This document shows positions 1-8,825 of a DNA stretch of 64,000 nt, one piece after another. This DNA comes from Metarhizobium sp039808465 (GTDB lineage Bacteria; Pseudomonadota; Alphaproteobacteria; Rhizobiales; Rhizobiaceae). The position numbers and the translations under genes were made by a program. The notes beneath the pieces were generated by a model. It saw only the letters and a list, made by a program, of their open reading frames with translations. It searched no databases and was not told where the DNA came from. Position 1 is the stretch's first letter; every line of letters starts with the position of its first letter. The stretch spans positions 8,664 to 72,663 of the forward strand of contig JBDHTA010000001.1 in NCBI GenBank assembly GCA_039808465.1, given 5' to 3'.

Positions 1-1
1 C

Positions 2-259
2 GACGCGCGCGGCCAGAAGCCGCTCGAAACCAGGGATCTGCCGTTTCCCTCGCTGCGGCGGCTTTTGCTGGCCAGCGGCGAGGAAATTCCCGCAACCGGC
101 GACGATTACACGCTTCTGAAGCCGGAGATGCTGCGCGGCCGCATCGCGTTCGCCGCCCTGCCCTACCTCATTCACGACCAGCCCTTCGTGCAGGGGATCA
201 CCGCGAGCGCGGATATCGGCGCGGCGATAGCCCGCTCCGTGACGCGGGCGCCGCGCTGA
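2..259 (+). CDS. C-terminal part of an unrecognised protein (truncated by window edge)
   Basis: The reading frame is open from the first bases and ends at TGA 257-259, so only about 85 C-terminal residues are visible. The segment has no motif I recognise; it contains a short hydrophobic patch (FAALPYLI) and no obvious membrane span. It lies 87 bases upstream of the next gene on the same strand and could be cotranscribed with it. Its function cannot be assigned. Confidence 0.55.
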   Translation, partial: DARGQKPLETRDLPFPSLRRLLLASGEEIPATGDDYTLLKPEMLRGRIAFAALPYLIHDQPFVQGITASADIGAAIARSVTRAPR

Positions 260-346
260 CCGGCCGCGCATGAATCCGGTTGCGCCGGGACGCGGGATCG
301 TCATTCTGCTCCGGCGAACGGGTAAAGGCTGCGAAAGGTATCGGAC

Positions 347-1045
347 GTGTTGCGCAATCTCGATTTCACCTCCTGGCATAGTCTTCTCGTGACGCTGATC
401 GGGCTGGCGCTGTTCACCCTGATCAGCATCGGCATCCGTCTGGTGATGATGTTCACGATCCAGCAGCGGCGCGAGCGGATGAACCGGCAGATCAACGAGC
501 GCCTGCGCACGCTGATCGCCGCGTACAAGACGCTGGGCGGCTCGTTCACCGGCAATCTCGCCGTCGATCCCACCCATCTGCGCGACCTGCGGCAGCGGGC
601 GGATCTCTCCGCCGAAGCCGCCGCCGAAAGCCTCGCCGCAAGCTCCGAGCGCAGCCGCCGCATCCGCGACGATGTCGAGGCGGCCCTTTCGGATATCCTT
701 CTGCTCGGCACCGAGGAACAGGTGCGGCTGGCCGAAAGGGCCGTGAGGGAGCTTGTTTCCGGTCGCCCCGTGCATACGCAGGATCTGGTCGTTTCCCTGA
801 GAAGCTTTATCCGGGAGGCGCTGGATCTCGATCCCGTCCCCGCCGATCTCGCCATCCCCATGCAAGGCCCTGCCCGCCCCTCGGGCAGCGGCGGACGATC
901 GAAGGGCGAGCGCGGCAAAGAGGGAGCGGGCGGCCGGGCAGGAGGCGGCGGCGGCATGGGCATGGGAATGGGCGGCGGCGGCATGATGGGCGGCATGGGC
1001 CATACCGGCCGCGACAGCGATGAAACGCCGCCCGATCCGCGCTGA
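347..1045 (+). CDS. Membrane-anchored protein with Gly/Met-rich C-terminal tail
   Basis: The 232-residue protein starts at GTG 347, preceded by GAAAGG at 333-338. It has one N-terminal transmembrane segment (about residues 10-38) followed by a charged, probably helical and largely cytoplasmic region (about 40-165) rich in Arg, Glu and Ala. The tail from about residue 175 is low-complexity: Ser/Gly/Lys, then runs of Gly interrupted by Met, ending in an acidic Pro-rich stretch. I do not recognise the family. The Met/Gly tail could be a flexible linker or a soft-metal (Cu) binding segment, but this is inference. No neighbour gives a functional hint. Confidence 0.7.
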   Translation: MLRNLDFTSWHSLLVTLIGLALFTLISIGIRLVMMFTIQQRRERMNRQINERLRTLIAAYKTLGGSFTGNLAVDPTHLRDLRQRADLSAEAAAESLAASSERSRRIRDDVEAALSDILLLGTEEQVRLAERAVRELVSGRPVHTQDLVVSLRSFIREALDLDPVPADLAIPMQGPARPSGSGGRSKGERGKEGAGGRAGGGGGMGMGMGGGGMMGGMGHTGRDSDETPPDPR

Positions 1046-1147
1046 CATCCGCCCGCATGCCGTCAGCGCCGCCGCGAGAAGCGCCAGCGCGGGGATGGCG
1101 CGGCCGTCACCGGTTTTCCCGGTCCCGGCGTGCCGGGAGGACGCAGA

Positions 1148-1948
1148 TTATTCCGGCGAAAGCGCCACTGCCGCCTCGGTTGTCAGCACCCGGAAGGTGA
1201 AGCTTTCCTGCACGTAAAGATCGACCGCCGTGGCGGAATGGCTGAGATAGCCGATGGAGAAATCCTGCCCCACGGTCAGTTCGAAATCGCCGCCGCGCAG
1301 CGACAGCACGAAGCCGCCTTCGATGGCGGGCGCCCAGACGATGCCGCCATCCACCACCCGTTCGAGATGGTGGAAAACCGGATAGCCGTCATCGCTGCCG
1401 CCGCTGGCCGCCATATAGGCATTGGCCCCCAGCACCAGCGCGTAAGGGCCCTCGACCCCGGCCATGCGCAACTCGCCGACGGCCCGCGCCACCGCATCCG
1501 AATAGCGCTTGACGCTGGCGGGCAGCGTCACGGGCGGATTGCTCGCCGCCTCGCGGATGCCCTCGATCCCGGCGGCGGCATAGCCTTCGAACACGGCGCG
1601 GTCCTCGGCGAAGGCGATCTTGCGCATCGCCTCCTTCAGCGGCGACCAGTCGGAATCGAGCGAGCCGCGCTCGACATCGTCGATGGCGGCCCGCGAGAGC
1701 TGGAAGGGCACGCGCAGTTCCACCAGCGCTTTCACCTCGCGGCGCAGGGAGCGCACGCCATCGGCGGGCGGCGCGACGGGGGCGGTGTGGCCGGTGCCGA
1801 CGGCCGACAGCGCCACGCCGCCGGGGCCGTTGAAATCCACCACGCGGCGGGCGGCCAGATGCCGCTTCAGCGTGCGCGCCGCTTCCTCCTCGATCTCGGC
1901 CCAGGCGGCTTCGGAAATGGGGGCCAGTTCGCGATGCAGGTTATTCAT
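1148..1948 (-). CDS. enc: Family 1 encapsulin shell protein (linocin M18-like)
   Basis: The 266-residue protein matches the length and fold pattern of family 1 encapsulins, which are HK97-like and assemble closed protein shells around cargo enzymes. It begins MNNLHRELAPISEAAW, has the conserved VVDFNGP region near residue 40, and ends in the QDFSIGYLSHS and LYVQESFTFRV strands typical of the family C-terminus. Its ATG (1946-1948) overlaps the stop codon of the upstream DyP peroxidase, so the two are translationally coupled. The partner ends in a classic encapsulin targeting peptide, which confirms the assignment. Role: a nanocompartment housing the peroxidase, probably for oxidative stress defence. 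Confidence 0.95.
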   Translation of the reverse strand: MNNLHRELAPISEAAWAEIEEEAARTLKRHLAARRVVDFNGPGGVALSAVGTGHTAPVAPPADGVRSLRREVKALVELRVPFQLSRAAIDDVERGSLDSDWSPLKEAMRKIAFAEDRAVFEGYAAAGIEGIREAASNPPVTLPASVKRYSDAVARAVGELRMAGVEGPYALVLGANAYMAASGGSDDGYPVFHHLERVVDGGIVWAPAIEGGFVLSLRGGDFELTVGQDFSIGYLSHSATAVDLYVQESFTFRVLTTEAAVALSPE

Positions 1949-2996
1949 GGGAAACCTCTTTCCTGAGAGAGCCGATGCCGAGCGAGCCGTCGCGGCGTAG
2001 CGGTTGGGTCTGGTCCGTCTGGTCCGGCGCCGCCCCGGCGGGCGCGGGCGCGCCCTCCGGCTGCGCCGCATCGAGAAAATCGGCCGTGGGCACGAAGAAC
2101 AGCGTGCCGGTGATGGCGCGGCTGAAATCCAGCAGCCGGTCGTAATTGCCGGGCGGCACGCCGATGAACATGTTTTCCAGCATCCGTTCGATACGATGCG
2201 GCGAGCGGGCATAGCCGATGAAATAGGTGCCGAACTCCCCCTTGCCGACATCGCCGAAAGGCATGTTGTCGCGCAGGATTTCCAGTTGCTCGCCGTTTTC
2301 GGTGATGTTGGTCAGCACGTTATGGGCGTTGCTCGGCTTGGCGGCGTCATCGAGTTCGATATCGGACAGCTTGTGGCGGCCGATGATGCCCTCCTGCTCG
2401 GCAATCGGCACGCGGTTCCACGCCGTCAGGTCATGCAGGTATTTCTGCACGATGACATAGCTGCCGCCCGCGAAATCCGGATCTTCCTCGCCGATGATCG
2501 TCGCCCGGAAGGCGGCGGCGTCGACAGGGTTTTCCGTGCCGTCGACGAAGCCGATCAGGTCGCGGTCGTCGAAATAATTGAAGCCCTGCACCTCGTCGGC
2601 GGTCGAGACCGCCCCTTGCAGCCGCGCCATGATCTGCATCGCCAGCTCGAAACAGAGATCCATGCGCGTGGCGCGGATGTGGAACAGCAGGTCGCCGGGC
2701 GTCGAAACGGCATGGTGGCTGCCGTGAATTTCGCGGAACGGGTGCAACTCCTTCGGGCGCGGCGCGCCGAACAGCCGGTCCCACGCATCCGAGCCGATGC
2801 CCATGACGCAGGACAGCCCGCCTTCGAGATCGCGGAAACCCACGGCGCGTTGCAGGCCGGAAAGCCCGGCGCACAGGCTGCGCACCGCCACATCGTTTTC
2901 CCGGCCGGGATTGATCGTCACCACCAGAAAGATCGCCGCGCGGGTCAACCGCGCAACGACCGGCTGGGAAAGGACGGAAGGCGTGCATGCATCCAT
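1941..2996 (-). CDS. DyP-type heme peroxidase, encapsulin cargo
   Basis: This dye-decolourising peroxidase has 351 residues from ATG 2996. A TTG at 3014 would add six residues; I prefer the ATG. The family signature GFVDGTENP places the catalytic Asp at 152; His225 (SNAHN) is the probable proximal heme ligand and Arg242 (ILRDNMPFG) the distal Arg, spacing that matches DypB-type enzymes. After the catalytic domain comes a Pro/Ala/Gln-rich linker (about 312-335) and then DGSLGIGSLRKE, the canonical encapsulin targeting peptide. The stop overlaps the encapsulin start by 8 bases, so cargo and shell are made together. The enzyme reduces hydrogen peroxide while oxidising phenolic or dye-like substrates; the physiological substrate is unknown. 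Confidence 0.95.
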   Translation of the reverse strand: MDACTPSVLSQPVVARLTRAAIFLVVTINPGRENDVAVRSLCAGLSGLQRAVGFRDLEGGLSCVMGIGSDAWDRLFGAPRPKELHPFREIHGSHHAVSTPGDLLFHIRATRMDLCFELAMQIMARLQGAVSTADEVQGFNYFDDRDLIGFVDGTENPVDAAAFRATIIGEEDPDFAGGSYVIVQKYLHDLTAWNRVPIAEQEGIIGRHKLSDIELDDAAKPSNAHNVLTNITENGEQLEILRDNMPFGDVGKGEFGTYFIGYARSPHRIERMLENMFIGVPPGNYDRLLDFSRAITGTLFFVPTADFLDAAQPEGAPAPAGAAPDQTDQTQPLRRDGSLGIGSLRKEVSHE

Positions 2997-3162
2997 TTTC
3001 GACCCGTTCGGCAATCCGGTTTACCGGCCCGGCAGGGCCGGTCCTTCTCGCGCAAGGCGTGGCCGTTCCCGTCCACAGCCCTGGCGATAGCGAACGGTAG
3101 CGAATCTTTTCCCGCAGCGCCATCGAAAATCGGGGGCGTTCCATCGGGCGAAGGGCGCGGCC

Positions 3163-3217
3163 CCGCATCTCCGCCTGCCGGTGCCTTCTCCCCACGGCTG
3201 GTGAGAAGGGGGCATGC
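3163..3217. repeat. Decayed copy of the short intergenic hairpin repeat (S element)
   Basis: The segment resembles the S elements at 24858 and 34562: a Pro-codon-like CCGCCTGCCGG lead, then CTTCTCCCC...GGTGAGAAGGGGG, a hairpin with imperfect arms. It lies between the DyP gene and the DUF2171 gene, both on the minus strand. The remaining intergenic sequence (3015-3162) shows nothing recognisable. Confidence 0.5.
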
Positions 3218-3235
3218 CGGGTCTTGCGGCGCCAA

Positions 3236-3490
3236 TCAGAGGTCGACGGGGCGGCCGGATTGCTCCTCTTCCAGCGTCACGGCAATGTCGGCATTGGCCG
3301 AAAGGCGCACCTTGTCGCCCTCGACGCCCGCGACGAAGCCGGTGTCGATATAATGATGATGGCCCTCATGACGGCCGAAACTGTCGCTTTTCTTCAGCTT
3401 GATGCGGCCGTCCTCCACCCGGTCGACAGTGCCCACATGCACGCCGTCGGCGCCGATGACTTCCATGTTCTCGCGTACCATGTCGCTCAT
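3236..3490 (-). CDS. DUF2171 domain protein
   Basis: This small 84-residue acidic protein matches the DUF2171 family, starting MSDMVRENMEVIGADGVHVGTV with a PRC-barrel-like beta pattern (GADGVHVGTVDRVE) and a central HEGHHHYID histidine cluster. No signal peptide or membrane segment is present. Members are common in alphaproteobacteria, often near stress genes, but their biochemical role is not established. The His cluster could bind metal (inference). AAGGAGG-like sequence precedes the ATG. It is divergent from the downstream amidohydrolase gene. Confidence 0.85.
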   Translation of the reverse strand: MSDMVRENMEVIGADGVHVGTVDRVEDGRIKLKKSDSFGRHEGHHHYIDTGFVAGVEGDKVRLSANADIAVTLEEEQSGRPVDL

Positions 3491-3675
3491 GCTGCTTTCC
3501 TCCTGCTGCCGAAGCCGGGCCAGATCCCGGCCAACGCAGCCTCAACGCATGGGCAGGCCATCCGGTTCAACGCGTCAGGCCGCAATGGCGGCTCGACATC
3601 CCGCTGGGGATCGCGCACATTCGCCCCCGGCCACGAACATGCCGATGCAGCCTGAGGCAGAAACAGGAGAACACC

Positions 3676-4701
3676 ATGAAAACATTCTATCATCCGGATC
3701 AGGACCTGCATCATCCGCGCACCTATTTCTCCCGGGGCAAGATGCGCGAGCCGCAGGAAGTGCCGCGGCGCGCGCTGGAACTGCTGTCGGCGGCGCGGCA
3801 TCTCGGCTTCGATCTCGAAACCCCCGCCGATGCGGGAGAAGCCCCGATTGCCGCCGTCCATGCGCCTGATTACATCCGCTTCCTGCAAACCGCCCATGCC
3901 GAATGGACGGCGCTGGGCGAAGACTGGGGCGAAGAGGTCGTCTCGAATATTTTCGTGCGCGAGCCGAATGCGCTGCGCGGCATTCTGGCCAGGGCGGGGC
4001 GTTATCTGGCGGACGGAAGCGCGCCGATCGGCGCGGGCACCTACCGGGCGGCCTATGCGGGCGCGCAATGCGCGGTGGCGGCGGCCGACGCCCTGATCGG
4101 CGGCGCCCGCGAGGCCTATGCGCTCTGCCGCCCGCCGGGCCACCATGCGCGCCGGGATGCGGCGGGCGGCTTCTGCTACCTGAACAATGCCGCCATCGCG
4201 GCGGAGCGCCTGCGCTCGCATTACGGGCGCGTCGCCATCCTCGATACCGACATGCATCACGGGCAGGGCATCCAGGAGATCTTCTATGAACGGCCGGATG
4301 TGTTCTACATCTCGATCCATGGCGATCCCACCAACTTCTACCCCGCCACCGCAGGCTATGAGGACGAGCGCGGCGCGGGCGGCGGCGAGGGATACAACCT
4401 GAACCTGCCGATGCCGCACGGCTCGTCCGAGGCGGTGTTCTTCGAAAAACTGGCGCAGGCGCTGGCGGCCCTCGACGCCTACCGGCCGGATGCGCTGGTG
4501 CTGTCGCTCGGCTTCGATATTTTCGAGCGCGATCCGCAGGCCAAGGTTAGCGTATCGGAAGACGGCTTCCGGCGCCTCGGCGAGATCGTCGGCGGCCGGA
4601 ACCTGCCCGTTCTCATCGTTCAGGAGGGCGGCTACTATATCGAGGGTCTGAGGGAATTATCGCAGCGCTTCTTCGGCGGGTTCATGGCGCGGCGCGCCTG
4701 A
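3676..4701 (+). CDS. Acetylpolyamine amidohydrolase (histone deacetylase family)
   Basis: This Zn-dependent deacetylase of the HDAC superfamily has 341 residues, the same length as the characterised Mycoplana acetylpolyamine aminohydrolase. Visible motifs are RPPGHHA (catalytic His156/His157), GGFCYLNNAAIAA, the DTDMHHG zinc site (Asp192, His194) and SLGFDIFERDP (third zinc ligand Asp281). Family members release acetate from N-acetylated putrescine, cadaverine or spermidine, allowing polyamine salvage. No signal peptide is present, so it should be cytoplasmic. A strong ribosome binding site (AGGAG) lies just before the ATG. It stands alone, ending at a strong bidirectional hairpin terminator. 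A large basic amino acid decarboxylase elsewhere in the window could supply diamines, but a link is speculative. Confidence 0.9.
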   Translation: MKTFYHPDQDLHHPRTYFSRGKMREPQEVPRRALELLSAARHLGFDLETPADAGEAPIAAVHAPDYIRFLQTAHAEWTALGEDWGEEVVSNIFVREPNALRGILARAGRYLADGSAPIGAGTYRAAYAGAQCAVAAADALIGGAREAYALCRPPGHHARRDAAGGFCYLNNAAIAAERLRSHYGRVAILDTDMHHGQGIQEIFYERPDVFYISIHGDPTNFYPATAGYEDERGAGGGEGYNLNLPMPHGSSEAVFFEKLAQALAALDAYRPDALVLSLGFDIFERDPQAKVSVSEDGFRRLGEIVGGRNLPVLIVQEGGYYIEGLRELSQRFFGGFMARRA

Positions 4702-4717
4702 CGGGCCGGGCGATTTG

Positions 4718-4760
4718 ACGGGCCGCGCCCTGCCAGCCAAGGCAGGGCGCGGCCCGTTTT
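4718..4760. terminator. Bidirectional intrinsic terminator between convergent genes
   Basis: A perfect 17-base stem, ACGGGCCGCGCCCTGCC (4718-4734) pairing with 4741-4757, has a 6-base loop and is followed by TTTT. It sits between the amidohydrolase (+) and the ABC ATPase (-) and would serve both transcripts. Confidence 0.9.
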
Positions 4761-4763
4761 CGT

Positions 4764-5765
<1,002 letters not shown>

Positions 5766-5790
5766 TTTCCTCTCCCAATCTTCTTTTCGT

Positions 5791-6615
5791 TTACTTCACG
5801 GCGCCGAAGGTGAGGCCGCGGACAAGCTGTTTCTGGCTGAACCATCCCATGATGAGGATCGGGGCGATGGCGAGCGTCGACGCCGCCGAAAGCTTCGCCC
5901 AGAACAACCCCTGCGGGCTGGAGAACGAGGCGATGAAGGCGGTCAGCGGCGCGGCATTGGTCGTCGTCAGGCGGATCGTCCAGAAGGCTTCGTTCCAGGC
6001 GAGGATGATGTTGAGCAGCATGGTCGAGGCGATGCCGGGCACCGCCATCGGTGTCAGCACATGCACGATTTCGTTCCACAGCGACGCGCCGTCCATGCGG
6101 GCCGCTTCGAGAATCTCGCCGGGGATCTCGCGGAAGTAGGTGTAGAGCATCCAGATGACGATCGGCAGGTTGATCAGCGTCAGCATGACGGTGAGGCCGA
6201 TGCGGGTGTCGAGCAGGCCGAAATCGCGGAAGATCAGGTAGATCGGCACCAGCACGGCGACGGCGGGCATCATCTTGGTGGAGAGCATCCACATCAGGAT
6301 GTCCTTGGTCCGGCGCGTCGGCGAAAACGCCATGGACCACGCCGCCGGAACCGCGACCAGCAGCGCGAGGATGGTCGAGCCCACCGACAGGATGACGGAG
6401 TTCATGAAGGGCTTGAAATAATCCTTCTGGGTCTGGACCTCGACATAGCTCTCGAACGTGCCCGAGGGGATGAGGTTGAAGCCCTTGATCGCCTCGGCCT
6501 CGGATTTGAAGCTGGTGATGATCGTGTAGAGGATCGGGAAGAAGATGATCAGCGCGATGATCCATGCGGCGATCGTGGCCACGGCCATGCGGCGGGTCGA
6601 AACGGCTCTTGCCAT
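5791..6615 (-). CDS. smoG: Polyol ABC transporter permease (SmoG type)
   Basis: The 274-residue inner-membrane protein has six predicted hydrophobic helices and the EAA loop typical of CUT1-family MalG-like permeases (EAARMDGASLWNEIVHVLTPMA, about 195-216). The N-terminus starts with a short cytoplasmic basic segment and one long helix. It pairs with the upstream MalF-type permease to form the membrane channel. It lies 11 bases downstream of that gene and 25 bases upstream of the ATPase gene, consistent with one operon. The SmoG name comes from resemblance to the rhizobial sorbitol/mannitol/galactitol transporter and from context; substrate specificity cannot be read from sequence. Confidence 0.9.
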   Translation of the reverse strand: MARAVSTRRMAVATIAAWIIALIIFFPILYTIITSFKSEAEAIKGFNLIPSGTFESYVEVQTQKDYFKPFMNSVILSVGSTILALLVAVPAAWSMAFSPTRRTKDILMWMLSTKMMPAVAVLVPIYLIFRDFGLLDTRIGLTVMLTLINLPIVIWMLYTYFREIPGEILEAARMDGASLWNEIVHVLTPMAVPGIASTMLLNIILAWNEAFWTIRLTTTNAAPLTAFIASFSSPQGLFWAKLSAASTLAIAPILIMGWFSQKQLVRGLTFGAVK

Positions 6616-6626
6616 GGTCTGTCCTC

Positions 6627-7499
6627 CTACTTGTCCAGGTTCTTGCCGACGGCGCGCATCAGGAAGATGGCGACGATATTGGCGAGGATGACGGCGATGA
6701 TGCCGCCGGCCGATGCGCCGCCGACGTCATAGCCGAGAAGCGCGGTGCGATAGATCAGGAACGGCAGGTTGGTGGAGGCGTAGCCCGGCCCGCCATTGGT
6801 GGTCACGAGGATTTCCGCGTAGACGCCGAGCAGGAAGATCGTCTGGATCAGGATGACGACGGTGATCGAGCGGGCGAGATGCGGCACCGTCAGGTAGACG
6901 AAGCGGTTGACGAAGTTGGCGCCGTCCATTTCCGCCGCCTCCTTCTGCTCGCCATCCAGCGATTGCAGGGCGGTGAGCAGGATCAGCGTGGCGAAGGGCA
7001 GCCATTGCCAGGCGACGATGATGATGATCGACATCAGCGGATATTGCGCGAACCAGTCGACCGGTTGCAGGCCGAGCCCGCGGCTGATATCGGCCAGCAC
7101 CCCGTAGCCCGGATGCATGATCATGTTCTTCCACACCAGCGCCGCCACCGGCGGCATGACGAAGAAGGGCGAGATGATCATGATGCGCACCAGCCCCTGC
7201 CCCCACATCGGCTGGTCGAGCAGCAGCGCGATCGCGACGCCGCCCACCACCGTGATGAAGAGCACGCCGCCGACGATCAGCAGCGTGTTCCAGATCGACT
7301 GGAAGAAGGCCGGATCGGTATAGAAGAACTGGTAGTTGAAAAGCCCGGCCCAACTGACATTGCCCGGGTTCAGCAGATTGTAGTTCTGGAACGAAAACCA
7401 CAGCGTCATCGCCAGCGGCACGATCATCCAGATCAGAAGCAAGCCTACCGAGGGCGCAAGCATCAGCCGCGCCAGCCCACTGGTATTCCTGGTGGCCAT
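6627..7499 (-). CDS. smoF: Polyol ABC transporter permease (SmoF type)
   Basis: The 290-residue MalF-like permease has six hydrophobic segments, an EAA-type cytoplasmic loop (EAAEMDGANFVNRFVYLTVPHLA) and a GGPGYAST segment between the last helices as in CUT1 permeases. The ATG is preceded by GGAGGAGA. It is followed closely by the partner permease. Together with the ATPase and the divergently encoded binding protein it should import a hexitol. Confidence 0.9.
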   Translation of the reverse strand: MATRNTSGLARLMLAPSVGLLLIWMIVPLAMTLWFSFQNYNLLNPGNVSWAGLFNYQFFYTDPAFFQSIWNTLLIVGGVLFITVVGGVAIALLLDQPMWGQGLVRIMIISPFFVMPPVAALVWKNMIMHPGYGVLADISRGLGLQPVDWFAQYPLMSIIIIVAWQWLPFATLILLTALQSLDGEQKEAAEMDGANFVNRFVYLTVPHLARSITVVILIQTIFLLGVYAEILVTTNGGPGYASTNLPFLIYRTALLGYDVGGASAGGIIAVILANIVAIFLMRAVGKNLDK

Positions 7500-7559
7500 C
7501 GAAATCTCCTCCCCGATTGATGGACGCGGCAGGCGAGCCTGCCACCCTTGTTCCTGCGT

Positions 7560-8825
7560 TTATCGCCCGGCGGCGGCGCTGTCGTAGACGGCGAGCACCT
7601 GATCCACGGCGGCGATCAGAATATCCTCCACTCCCCCGATTTGCGCCGGAACGATGCCCGGCAGATATTGATGCAGCACCGTTTCCGGAATGCGGACGCC
7701 ATCGAGGGCGCCGAGCAGCCTGCGGACGGCCGCCTCCGCTTCCGGCTGCGTCCAGTAGTAGCGGATGCGGTCGCTATAGCTGAAATGGCGCTGGATGCGC
7801 AGTTCCGTTTCGTCACCGTGGTAATAACCGCTCCAATAGCCGGGTTTTTCCAGCATCAGTGCTTCCATGGCCCCGGCGAGCGGCCGCTCGCCATAGCCGG
7901 GCACGATGTCGGAGGCGACGAGATCGAGGGCGTAGAGCGCCTCGCGATAGGCAAAGGTCAGGCCGGGGCCGACCTTGAGGATCGGATAGCCGTCGCGCAC
8001 CAGCGCCGCCAGCGCCTCTTCGGTCTGGTAATCGGTGGAATGCGCCTCGAACACCAGATCGGGCTCCTCGGCGAGAAGGCCGCTCAAGGCCGCTGCGCGG
8101 GGCGGATCGTAGGCGATCACATTGTCGCTGCCGAATTCGACGCCCGGCTGCACGACGAAGGCGATGACGCGGGAAAACACGTCCGCCAGCCCGGCCTTGG
8201 CGAAGGCGTCGCGGTGAACGGCGATGGTTTCGCGCGCGGCCTCCGAGGCGGTCGGCTCGACCACGTCGAGCGCATGGTCGGCGCCGCCGGGGATCGGCAC
8301 TTCCGTCCCGAGAATATAGACCGGCGCGGCAAGCCCGGCGGCCTGCGCCGTGCGCTCGGCCACCGCGCAGAGCGTGGCGGCGCGGGACGCGACGGTATGG
8401 TCGTCGAGGGCCACCGGCTCCCCGGCGCAGCCCATCGAGGCGTCGAGATGGATCTTGCCGAAACCGGCCGCCACATAGGCTTCGACCATATCCGCCGCCT
8501 TCTTCAGCGCGGTCTCGGCGGGCTCCTTGCGCCAGGGATTGGGGCCGAGATGGTCGCCGCCGAAGATGATCTGCTCGCGGCCCACATTTTCCTCGCGGGC
8601 GATCGCCTCGACGAAGGCGACGAAATCGGCGGGCGTCATGCCGGTATAGCCGCCGAACTGGTTGACCTGGTTGCAGGTCGCCTCGATCAGCACCGGCCCG
8701 CCGCTTTTCGCCGCCCGCCGCAGCGCGGCGCGCAGAACGGTGGGATGGGCGGAGCAGACGGAGGCGATCCCGTAGGGCCTGCCTTCGCGGCGGGCGGCCG
8801 CAAGGCCGGTCAGAACAGTGCTCAT
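7560..8825 (-). CDS. GatZ/KbaZ-family protein, probable D-tagatose-6-phosphate 4-epimerase
   Basis: This 421-residue protein is of the class II tagatose-bisphosphate aldolase non-catalytic subunit family (GatZ/KbaZ). Conserved patches are IGVCSAH-like IASVCSAHPTVL, ATCNQVNQFGGYTGM, FGGDHLGPNPW, KIHLDAS, and EAHSTDYQT. No GatY/KbaY catalytic partner is encoded nearby, so a role as aldolase helper is unlikely here. In Agrobacterium, GatZ-family proteins from galactitol/altritol loci have been described as stand-alone D-tagatose-6-phosphate 4-epimerases giving fructose 6-phosphate, and the adjacent sugar kinase fits that scheme (inference). The start ATG overlaps the kinase stop (ATGA), indicating coupling. 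Confidence 0.85.
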   Translation of the reverse strand: MSTVLTGLAAARREGRPYGIASVCSAHPTVLRAALRRAAKSGGPVLIEATCNQVNQFGGYTGMTPADFVAFVEAIAREENVGREQIIFGGDHLGPNPWRKEPAETALKKAADMVEAYVAAGFGKIHLDASMGCAGEPVALDDHTVASRAATLCAVAERTAQAAGLAAPVYILGTEVPIPGGADHALDVVEPTASEAARETIAVHRDAFAKAGLADVFSRVIAFVVQPGVEFGSDNVIAYDPPRAAALSGLLAEEPDLVFEAHSTDYQTEEALAALVRDGYPILKVGPGLTFAYREALYALDLVASDIVPGYGERPLAGAMEALMLEKPGYWSGYYHGDETELRIQRHFSYSDRIRYYWTQPEAEAAVRRLLGALDGVRIPETVLHQYLPGIVPAQIGGVEDILIAAVDQVLAVYDSAAAGR

